Origin: Halorubellus salinus
Lineage (GTDB): Archaea > Halobacteriota > Halobacteria > Halobacteriales > Natrialbaceae
Assembly: GCF_020567525.1 (NCBI RefSeq)
Contig: NZ_JAJCVI010000004.1
Coordinates: forward strand, 310,001 to 374,000
Direction of reading: 5' to 3'
DNA: 64,000 nucleotides
The position numbers and the translations under genes were made by a program. Of this stretch, positions 17,360-24,358 are shown piece by piece. Under the pieces are notes generated by a model. The model did no database searches and had not been told where the DNA came from. It worked only from the letters and a program-made list of their open reading frames with translations. Position 1 is the stretch's first letter, and each line of letters begins with the position of its first letter.

Positions 17360-18946
17360 ATGGCAGACGATGGCATTCAACACCACGGGCGTAGAACCTT
17401 CCTGAAAGCAACCGGTGCAGCGGGCGCGGCGGCCGCCTTCTCGGGCGCGGCGGCAGCCACACCCGGACGCGACCCCGGACCGAAGGAGGACGAGGTCCTC
17501 GTCGGCGTCTCCGCGGGCCACGACCTCCGAAAGAGCGTCGAACAGCACGTCCCCGGCAAGGCCGAGGTCGTCCACCAGAACGACGACCTCCGGTACGTCG
17601 CGGTGAAATTCAAGGGCAGCGACACCGCACGCGAGAACTTCAAGGACGCGATCACGAAGAAGGCGGGCATCAAGTACGCCGAGGACAACGCGACGTTCCA
17701 CGCGCTCGCGACACCGAACGACCCCCAGTTCGGCGACCAGTACGCCCCCCAGCAGGTCCAGTCCGACCAGGCGTGGGACGCGACCTTCGGTGACTCGGGC
17801 GTGACCATCGCGGTCATCGACACGGGCGTCCAGTACGACCACCCCGACCTCTCCGGGAACTTCGGTTCGGACAAGGGCGAGGACTTCGTCGACAACGACA
17901 GCGACCCGTACCCGGACGTCCCGAGCGACGAGTACCACGGCACGCACGTCTCCGGCTGTGCGAGCGCCGTCATCGACAACGGCACGGGCGTCGCCGGCCA
18001 GAGCAACTCCACGCTCATCAGCGGCCGCGCGCTCGACGAGTCCGGCGGCGGGAGCCTCTCGGACATCGCCGACGCCGTCAAGTGGGCCTCGGACCAGGGC
18101 GCCGAGGTCATCAACATGAGCCTCGGCGGCGGCGGCTACACGGACACGATGCAGAACGCCGTCAGCTACGCGACGAACAACGGCTCGCTCATCTTCGCCG
18201 CCGCGGGGAACGACGGCACGCAGGGCGTCTCCTACCCGGCCGCGTACAGCGAGTGCGTCGCCGTGTCCGCGGTCGACGACAGCGAGCAGCTCGCGAGCTT
18301 CAGCCAGTACGGCGACAGCGTCGAACTCGCCGCTCCCGGCGTCGACGTCCTGTCGACGACCACCGAGACCCGCGGCGGCTACGAGCAGCTCTCGGGCACC
18401 TCGATGGCGACCCCGGTCACCTCGGGTGTCGCGGGCCTCACGCTCGCGAAGTGGGACCTCACGAACAGCGAACTCCGCAACCACCTCAAGAACACCGCCG
18501 CGGACATCGGGCTCTCCAGCCAGGAGCAAGGCAGCGGGCAGGTGGACGCGTACGCCGCAGTCACCACCGACCCCTCGAACGACGGCGGCGACGGCGGCGA
18601 CGGCGGCGACGGTGGTGGCGGAAGCGATTCGACGTCCAGTTCCAGCTCCGGTACCCTCGACGGGTACTGGGACTACGAGGACTACAGCTACGGCTGGAAC
18701 TACGCCTCGCCGAGCCAGGTCGTCGTCGAACTCGATGGCCCGAGCGACGCCGACTTCGACCTCTACGTCAACACCGGCACGACGGCCGCGGCGTCGCCGT
18801 CGGACTACGACTACGCGTCGCGGTCCACGGACAGCCAGGAGTCCATCACCATCGACGCACCGGACGACGCCACGGACCTGCAGGTGGACGTCGACTCCTA
18901 CAGTGGCAGCGGGAGCTACACGCTGACCATCACCGAGTACCAGTAA
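17360..18946 (+). CDS. Tat-exported subtilisin-like serine protease with PPC-like domain (third paralogue)
   Basis: The 528-residue secreted S8 protease has a twin-arginine signal (RR at 11-12, RRTFLKATGAAGAAAA), a propeptide of about 80 residues, and a catalytic domain with Asp in AVIDTGVQYDHPDL, His in EYHGTHVSG and Ser in SGTSMATP. It keeps the classical Asp-Thr-Gly at the active site, unlike the two upstream paralogues, and lacks the PKD domain. A Gly/Asp-rich linker leads directly to a C-terminal PPC-like domain. The paired cysteines of the others (SYPxxxxEC aside) are partly replaced. It is probably an older branch of the family expressed from its own promoter. Confidence 0.93.
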   Translation: MADDGIQHHGRRTFLKATGAAGAAAAFSGAAAATPGRDPGPKEDEVLVGVSAGHDLRKSVEQHVPGKAEVVHQNDDLRYVAVKFKGSDTARENFKDAITKKAGIKYAEDNATFHALATPNDPQFGDQYAPQQVQSDQAWDATFGDSGVTIAVIDTGVQYDHPDLSGNFGSDKGEDFVDNDSDPYPDVPSDEYHGTHVSGCASAVIDNGTGVAGQSNSTLISGRALDESGGGSLSDIADAVKWASDQGAEVINMSLGGGGYTDTMQNAVSYATNNGSLIFAAAGNDGTQGVSYPAAYSECVAVSAVDDSEQLASFSQYGDSVELAAPGVDVLSTTTETRGGYEQLSGTSMATPVTSGVAGLTLAKWDLTNSELRNHLKNTAADIGLSSQEQGSGQVDAYAAVTTDPSNDGGDGGDGGDGGGGSDSTSSSSSGTLDGYWDYEDYSYGWNYASPSQVVVELDGPSDADFDLYVNTGTTAAASPSDYDYASRSTDSQESITIDAPDDATDLQVDVDSYSGSGSYTLTITEYQ

Positions 18947-19262
18947 CGACGCCGACAGCGCCGACTCGGTCGGCCCGCGGACCGAGCCGACCCCGACTCG
19001 GCCGCCCCGCGAGTCCGCGTGCGCTCGCGGAAGACCGCACTCGCCTGTCGACACACCCGACCGCGGCCGACCGCGTTCGGCGACGGTCGCACACGCACGC
19101 CGACCGCGTTCGGTGGCGGTCGCACACGCACGCAACCGACGCGCTCCGCGACGGGCGCGTGACCGGGTCATCCCTTCCTTCCTCACGCGACGACGCTACC
19201 GCGACGGCGTCCCGACCGCGAACCCGAGCGTTTTACCGGGACCGACGAGCTACCCTCGAATC
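18947..19262. repeat. Intergenic region with a two-copy 33-bp tandem repeat
   Basis: There is no gene after the third subtilase. Units beginning GACCGCGTTCGG start at 19069 and 19102 and differ at few positions, ending in CGCACACGCACGC. The rest is GC-rich sequence with no recognisable signal. Confidence 0.65.
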
Positions 19263-19871
19263 GTGGGACTCTACGACCGTTACCTCGCGCTCCGCGTCCG
19301 CACCGTGGACGCCGCCGTCCCCGAGCACGTCGCGCTCGTCATCACCGAACGCGACCTCCTCGAACAGGGCGCGTACGACACGCTCAGCGACTTCTTCGCG
19401 TGGGCGTTCGAGTACGGTGCGACGGACGTCACGGTGTACGTGAGCGTCCTCGACCGCGCGGCCGCACCGACGCTCGCCCGCGAACTCGAGGACCTGGACG
19501 CCCCCCGCGAGGTCGCGGTCCGACAGCCCGACGACGTCGAACGCGCGGACGCCCCCATCACGGTCGGTATCGGCCTCGGCGGCCGTAGCGAGTTCACCGC
19601 CGCCATCCGCGACCTCGCCACGGCCGTCGACGACGGCGACATCGACCCCGAGGACGTCGACGAGGCCGCCATCGAGGACCGGCTCGTGTTCCCGAACGAC
19701 CCGGACCTCGTCATCAAGACCGGCGCGGAACGCCTCAGCGACTTCATGATCTGGCAGAGCGTCTACAGCGAACTCTACTTCACGGACGTGAACTGGCGGG
19801 ACTTCCGCGAACGCGACTACCTGCGAGCCATCCGCGAGTACCAGGACCGGAACCGTCGATTCGGCGAATGA
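19263..19871 (+). CDS. Undecaprenyl diphosphate synthase-like protein lacking the usual catalytic motif
   Basis: This 202-residue protein resembles cis-prenyltransferases in its C-terminal half: DLVIKTGAERLSDFMIWQS and SELYF followed by a Trp-x-x-Phe segment and RNRRFG. The N-terminal pyrophosphate-binding Met-Asp-Gly-Asn motif after PEHVA is replaced by ITERDLL, so the catalytic Asp is missing. Family members normally extend lipid carriers for glycosylation; this one may be a non-catalytic partner or act differently. GTG at 19263 is the most likely start because upstream codons encode low-complexity basic sequence. The protein is short for the family (about 240-300 residues). Confidence 0.8.
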   Translation: MGLYDRYLALRVRTVDAAVPEHVALVITERDLLEQGAYDTLSDFFAWAFEYGATDVTVYVSVLDRAAAPTLARELEDLDAPREVAVRQPDDVERADAPITVGIGLGGRSEFTAAIRDLATAVDDGDIDPEDVDEAAIEDRLVFPNDPDLVIKTGAERLSDFMIWQSVYSELYFTDVNWRDFRERDYLRAIREYQDRNRRFGE

Positions 19872-19968
19872 CCGCGCCTGAACCCGTGGATTCACCGAGC
19901 GAGTGGCGTATCTGGTGCCCGCTCGATAAGAACGTGCGCTTAACGTCCCCCTCCCCGTAGTGGGAAGT

Positions 19969-20595
19969 ATGCAGATCGGAATCATCGGTGCGGGGAAGGT
20001 CGGTCGAACCGTCGCAGGGCACTTCGCGGCCGCCGGACACGAGGTCGCGATCAGTAACTCGCGTGGCCCGGAATCGCTCGAGGACGTCGCAGCCGACCTC
20101 GGTTCGAACGTTCACGCGGCGACCGTCGAGGACGCTGCGTCGTTCGGTCGCGTCGTCCTCGAAGCCATCCCCTTCGGCGAGTACGAGACGCTCCCAGTGG
20201 ACGAACTCGCCGGGAAGACCGTCATCAGCGCGTCGAACTACTACCCCGACCGCGACGGCGAGATCGACTTCGACGGCCGAACGCACACCGAACTGATCGC
20301 CGACCACCTCGACGAATCGCGCGTGATGAAGGCGTTCAACACGATGCACCACGACACGCTCCGCGAGGAATCACGACCGGACGAGGACCTCTCCGACCGA
20401 CTCGTCGTGTTCCTCGCCGGCGACGACGCGCTCGCGAAGGCGACCGTCGCGGACCTCATCGAGGACGCCGGGTTCGCGCCCGTCGACATGGGACGGCTCA
20501 CGAACGGCCGCCTCATGGAGCCAGGCGCTCGCATCTACGACGAACCGATGACGCTCACGGAAGCGGAAGCACTCCTCGAACACCTCACGTTCTGA
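19969..20595 (+). CDS. NADPH-dependent F420 reductase-like oxidoreductase
   Basis: The 208-residue Rossmann-fold protein has the dinucleotide motif GIIGAGKVGRTVAGHF at its N-terminus, followed by SNSRGPES, which fits the phosphate-binding loop of NADP-type enzymes. Later motifs such as KAFNTMHHDTL match the F420-oxidoreductase/NAD-binding family, whose true members transfer hydride between NADPH and coenzyme F420. Many haloarchaeal paralogues have unknown substrates, so the exact reaction is not certain. Start ATG 19969 leaves the beta strand at residue 2. It is a single gene, rightward, in no evident operon. Confidence 0.8.
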   Translation: MQIGIIGAGKVGRTVAGHFAAAGHEVAISNSRGPESLEDVAADLGSNVHAATVEDAASFGRVVLEAIPFGEYETLPVDELAGKTVISASNYYPDRDGEIDFDGRTHTELIADHLDESRVMKAFNTMHHDTLREESRPDEDLSDRLVVFLAGDDALAKATVADLIEDAGFAPVDMGRLTNGRLMEPGARIYDEPMTLTEAEALLEHLTF

Positions 20596-20806
20596 ACCGA
20601 CCGACGCGACCGACCTACCGACGACCCGACGCCGGACCTAACTCGACGCCAGAGACAACCCGACGCCGAGTCGACGCGAACGACGGCCGTAGACCGCCAC
20701 CACGAACGTCGACGGCCGCCGCGGGCGTCGACGGCCGGCCACCCGTCTCGACGTCAACTGTCGGCGTCTTCGAGCGAAGAACGAGCTTCTCGGAACGAGC
20801 CGCCGC

Positions 20807-21964
20807 TCAGAGTTCGTTGAGCTTGCGCTTGAGCTGACCCTCGTACTCCTCGTCCGCACGGTACTCCTTCATCTCGAGGACGTTCCGTTCGAGCTTGTCG
20901 AGCGCGACGCGGAACGCGTTCTCCGCGCCGTAGCCCTCGCCGGAGCCGGCGACGCCGCCGTTGTCCGTCCGGATGCGGATCTGCGAGTAGATGAGGGGCG
21001 TCCCGCGGAGCTTCTCCTTGTGCTCCTGGAAGCGGACGTGGACGTGCAGGACGTCCATGTCCTGGTACTTGTCGACGACCTGCGTGATCGCGTCGCGGAT
21101 GTCGTCCCGGGTGAGCGTGTCGAGCAGCGCGATGTTCGACACCTGCACGTCCAGGTGGTCCTCTTCGGTGAACGTGAGCGCGCGGAGGACGTCCGTCTTC
21201 GTGATGACGCCCTTCACGACGGTGTCGTCGTCGTCGGGCGTGACGACGAGACCGCCGAGGTCCTCCTCGAGCATCGTGCCGACGGCGCTCTCGACGCTCT
21301 CGCCCGTCGTCGTCGTGTGGACGGGACTCGTCATGATGTCGTAGACGGGGATGTCGAGCATGCGACTGGAGTCGCCGGCGCGACTCCCCGTCGTCATCTT
21401 CTCGTTGCTCCGGACGACGACGTCGGTGAGGTCGTGCGTCGTCACGATGCCCGAGAGCTGGCCGTCGTCGTTCTCGACGGGGAGGCGACTGATGCCGTTC
21501 TCGCGCAGGCGGTTGATCGCCTGCCCGAGCGTCCCGGACTCCTCGATGGTGACGGCGTCGTCGGTGTAGATGTCGGCGACGGTGAGCGCGTCGAGGTTGT
21601 GCAGGACGGCTTCGAGGATGGCGTCGACGGTGACGATGCCCCAGAGGGTCTCGCCCTCGAAGACGGGTGCGACCTTCACGCCGCCTTCGACGAGGACGCG
21701 CGCGGTCTCGCGGACGTCCTCGTGTCGTCGGACCTTCGGCGCCGGCGCGTTCCGCGATGGCTTGACGAGCGCGGCGACCTTCGCGTCGTCCTCGACGTGA
21801 CTCTGCAGGAGTTCACGTTCGCTGAGTACGCCTTCGTAGGAGCCGTCGCGGGTCACGATGATGCCCTTGAGGTTGTCCTTGGTGAAGCGAGAACGGACCT
21901 TCCCCAGGCGCGTGCCGACGTCGACTTCGACGTAATCCTCGGTCGCGATATCAGAAATATTCAT
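20807..21964 (-). CDS. Four-CBS-domain protein with C-terminal HPF/S30AE-like domain
   Basis: The 385-residue cytoplasmic protein contains four CBS repeats, around residues 1-60, 70-130, 140-200 and 215-280, each with the GxVT/S-x-x-D/E-L/I pattern (for example GIVTTHDLTD and GVITKTDVL). CBS pairs usually bind adenine nucleotides. The last about 105 residues (HVHVRFQEHKEK, ENAFRVALDKLERNVL) resemble ribosome hibernation-promoting-factor domains, suggesting nucleotide-controlled ribosome binding. ATG 21964 is supported by a TATA box 30 nt upstream that lies inside the longer open frame, so the upstream in-frame ATG is unlikely. Confidence 0.85.
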   Translation of the reverse strand: MNISDIATEDYVEVDVGTRLGKVRSRFTKDNLKGIIVTRDGSYEGVLSERELLQSHVEDDAKVAALVKPSRNAPAPKVRRHEDVRETARVLVEGGVKVAPVFEGETLWGIVTVDAILEAVLHNLDALTVADIYTDDAVTIEESGTLGQAINRLRENGISRLPVENDDGQLSGIVTTHDLTDVVVRSNEKMTTGSRAGDSSRMLDIPVYDIMTSPVHTTTTGESVESAVGTMLEEDLGGLVVTPDDDDTVVKGVITKTDVLRALTFTEEDHLDVQVSNIALLDTLTRDDIRDAITQVVDKYQDMDVLHVHVRFQEHKEKLRGTPLIYSQIRIRTDNGGVAGSGEGYGAENAFRVALDKLERNVLEMKEYRADEEYEGQLKRKLNEL

Positions 21965-21990
21965 TCCACCCTGGATTTCGCTGGCATCAC

Positions 21991-21997
21991 TATTTAA
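21991..21997 (-). promoter_or_regulatory. TATA box of the CBS-domain gene
   Basis: TTAAATA on the minus strand is centred 30 nt upstream of the ATG at 21964. It decides between two in-frame starts in favour of the inner one. Confidence 0.55.
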
Positions 21998-22152
21998 CAT
22001 ACCGCCAAGGACGACTGGACGGGAACGACCGGAACGCCGCGAACCGACCGTCGTCCCGGCCCCCGCAGACCCGTCCGGGAGCGTGTCCGTGGACGGCCGT
22101 CGCTGTCACGTAAATCGACGCGTTTTAGCTGGTTCTCGCCCGTGCTGGTGGC

Positions 22153-22695
22153 ATGAACCGACTCCGTCAGTCCGTGCACGACGCGCCCGTCGTCGAACGC
22201 GACGGTTACCGGTACCTCGTCCATCCGGTCAGCAACGGCATCCCGACGCTCGACCCGAAACTGATGCGCGAGGTCGTCAACGGCCTGCTCCGGCTCGTCG
22301 ACTTCGAGGACGCGGACGTCATCGTCACGCCCGTGACGATGGGCGTGCACGTCGCGACCGCGCTCTCGCTGACCACGGACGTCCCGCTCGTCGTCATCCG
22401 GAACCGCGAGTACGGGTTCGACGACGAGGTTCCCTTCGAGCATCCCGACGGCGAGTACTACCTGAACGACGTGACCGCGGGCGACGACGTCGTCGTGGTC
22501 GACGACCTCGTGAACACCGGCCAGAGCATCGCAGCGGTCGTGGAGGCGATCGACGACGTCGGCGCGAACCTGCTCGACGTCGCGTGCGTCCTCCGGCGCG
22601 TCGAGTCCCGCGACGACCTCGCTGCCGTCGACGTGAAGCGACTGCTGGACGTCACGGTCACCGCGGACGGCGTCGAGATCGTCGACGACGCGTAA
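22153..22695 (+). CDS. Hypoxanthine/guanine phosphoribosyltransferase-like protein (archaeal HPRT family)
   Basis: This 180-residue type I phosphoribosyltransferase carries the PRPP-binding signature VVVVDDLVNTGQS near residues 115-127. The N-terminus (RDGYRYLVHPVSNGIPTLDP) matches the archaeal HGPRTase-like group. It probably salvages a purine base by joining it to PRPP in the cytoplasm; the base preferred by haloarchaeal members is not settled. Complete and of usual length. It is transcribed divergently from the CBS-domain gene with about 190 bp between their starts. Confidence 0.85.
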   Translation: MNRLRQSVHDAPVVERDGYRYLVHPVSNGIPTLDPKLMREVVNGLLRLVDFEDADVIVTPVTMGVHVATALSLTTDVPLVVIRNREYGFDDEVPFEHPDGEYYLNDVTAGDDVVVVDDLVNTGQSIAAVVEAIDDVGANLLDVACVLRRVESRDDLAAVDVKRLLDVTVTADGVEIVDDA

Positions 22696-22751
22696 GCGGG
22701 GCCGCCGCACGGGCGAGCGTCGTCGGATGCCACTGTCCCCGCCGACTGCCG

Positions 22752-23204
22752 CTACCTCCTCTCTCCTTCCCCGCGTACCGCGGCGTAGGGATCCTCGCCG
22801 ATCGACCGCAGCATCGACTCCCCACGCCTCCGGGCCCACACCTCCATCAGCGCGAGCCACGCGACGGCGAACGCGACGCCCATCCCGACGCCCCACGTCG
22901 CGGGGACCCGAGCGAGGAGCGTCATCCCGCCGCCGTAGCCGCCCGCGAGGAACGCGAACAGGACGAGGTCGCGAACGACCGGTCGGTCGACGAGCGCGCG
23001 CTCGAACCACGTCAGTTCCGGCGCGTCCGTGTCGTCCGCCGCATCGTCACTCTCCCCCGTCGTGTCGTCGCGTCCAGCCCCTGCGTCGTCGTCGCTCGCC
23101 ACCCCCGGCGGCTCGCGGTCCGCGGTCGACGTCGTTCGTTCGTCTGCGGTTCGATCGGTTCCGTCGTGACGTCGGTCGGTTCCGTCGGCGTCGTCCGTCC
23201 TCAC
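22752..23204 (-). CDS. Small membrane protein of unknown function
   Basis: About 150 residues if the GTG at 23202-23204 is used. The N-terminal half is polar and rich in Asp, Thr and Gly; the second half has two hydrophobic helices (DLVLFAFLAGGYGGGMTLL and a following VGMGVAFAVAWLALMEVW). The region upstream of the GTG is Arg-rich and atypical for a haloarchaeal protein, so the longer frame is not favoured. It is divergent from the cytochrome oxidase operon. No family was recognised. Confidence 0.6.
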   Translation of the reverse strand: MRTDDADGTDRRHDGTDRTADERTTSTADREPPGVASDDDAGAGRDDTTGESDDAADDTDAPELTWFERALVDRPVVRDLVLFAFLAGGYGGGMTLLARVPATWGVGMGVAFAVAWLALMEVWARRRGESMLRSIGEDPYAAVRGEGERR

Positions 23205-23424
23205 GCGTGTCCCTCGACGGGGCTGCACCGAAATACCGGGGTGGCGTTTGCAGTCCCAGAAACCGCGTGGTCGACGTGCGAGCGCCCGCTGCAAGCGTCG
23301 CCGCGACCGAAAACCACCCTGACTGTCGCTCCCGGCCCGTATCGCTCGCGAGCGACGGTCCCACACCCGTACCGGACCGAATTTCTAAGTAGCCACCCCA
23401 TCAAAATCGGTGTGGGAACGTCCC

Positions 23425-24357
23425 ATGGTAACACTCGACACTTTCGTCGGGGCGGTGGTCGGCCCCGCACAGCTCGTTCCGGAAGGGTCGCGCGCGGTCG
23501 TCTTCAGGCGCATCTACGAGGTGTTCCTCGTCCTCGGGACGGCCGTCGGCGTGATCGTCATCGCGTACATGCTCTGGAAGGCCTGGAAGTACCGCGCCAG
23601 CGCCGACCACGGCGACGACGCCGACCGCCCCCAACTCGGCGAACTTCCAAGCGGCGGCGGTGGCGGCCGGAAACTGTTCCTCTCGTTCTCGCTGTCGGCT
23701 ATCGTCGTCGTCTCCCTCATCTCCTGGACGTACCTCACGCTCCTCTACGTCGAGAACCCCGAGCCCGTCCAGGACGAGGAGGAACCGCTGACCGTCCGCG
23801 TCGTCGGGCACTCGTTCTTCTGGGAGTTCGTGTACCCGAACGGCGAGTCCGTCAACGACCAGCTCGTCGTGCCCGAGGACCGCCACGTCCGGTTGGTGGT
23901 GACGTCCGAGGACGTCTTCCACAACTTCGGGATCCCCGAGTTACGCGCGAAGTCGGACGCCATCCCCGGCCAGGAGACGAACACGTGGTTGCTCGCCGAG
24001 GAGACCGGGACGTACCAGGCGAACTGCTACGAGCTCTGCGGGCCCGGGCACTCGCACATGACCGCGACCGTCCAGGTCGTCTCGCAGTCCGAGTTCCAAT
24101 CGTGGTACCAGGGCATGGGGAACGAGAGCGCGAACGACACCGCAGCGGCGATGGACGAGAACGTGACCGCGAACGACACCGCGAGCGCACTCGCGACTCC
24201 GACGCCCACCGGACCGTCACCGGCCCTGACCACGCCGGCAGCGTCGTCGGCCACGACCGCAGCGTCGACGCAGGCACTCCCCGCCCCACCGACACCGACG
24301 GCCGCACCAGCGCGACACGCACCCACCGCCACCCGACACCACCCAGAGGTGATCTGA
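23425..24357 (+). CDS. coxB: Cytochrome c oxidase subunit II
   Basis: The 310-residue membrane-anchored subunit carries the CuA electron-entry site. Two transmembrane helices (about 31-52 and 85-109) precede a cupredoxin domain with ligands His166, Cys201, Glu203, Cys205, His209 and Met212 (CYELCGPGHSHM). After the domain there is a long Ala/Thr/Pro tail, perhaps a flexible or glycosylated surface extension. Electrons probably come from a halocyanin-type copper protein or cytochrome. ATG 23425 places the first helix at the expected distance. It is the first gene of the oxidase operon and ends one base before the next ATG. Confidence 0.95.
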   Translation: MVTLDTFVGAVVGPAQLVPEGSRAVVFRRIYEVFLVLGTAVGVIVIAYMLWKAWKYRASADHGDDADRPQLGELPSGGGGGRKLFLSFSLSAIVVVSLISWTYLTLLYVENPEPVQDEEEPLTVRVVGHSFFWEFVYPNGESVNDQLVVPEDRHVRLVVTSEDVFHNFGIPELRAKSDAIPGQETNTWLLAEETGTYQANCYELCGPGHSHMTATVQVVSQSEFQSWYQGMGNESANDTAAAMDENVTANDTASALATPTPTGPSPALTTPAASSATTAASTQALPAPPTPTAAPARHAPTATRHHPEVI

Positions 24358-24358
24358 C

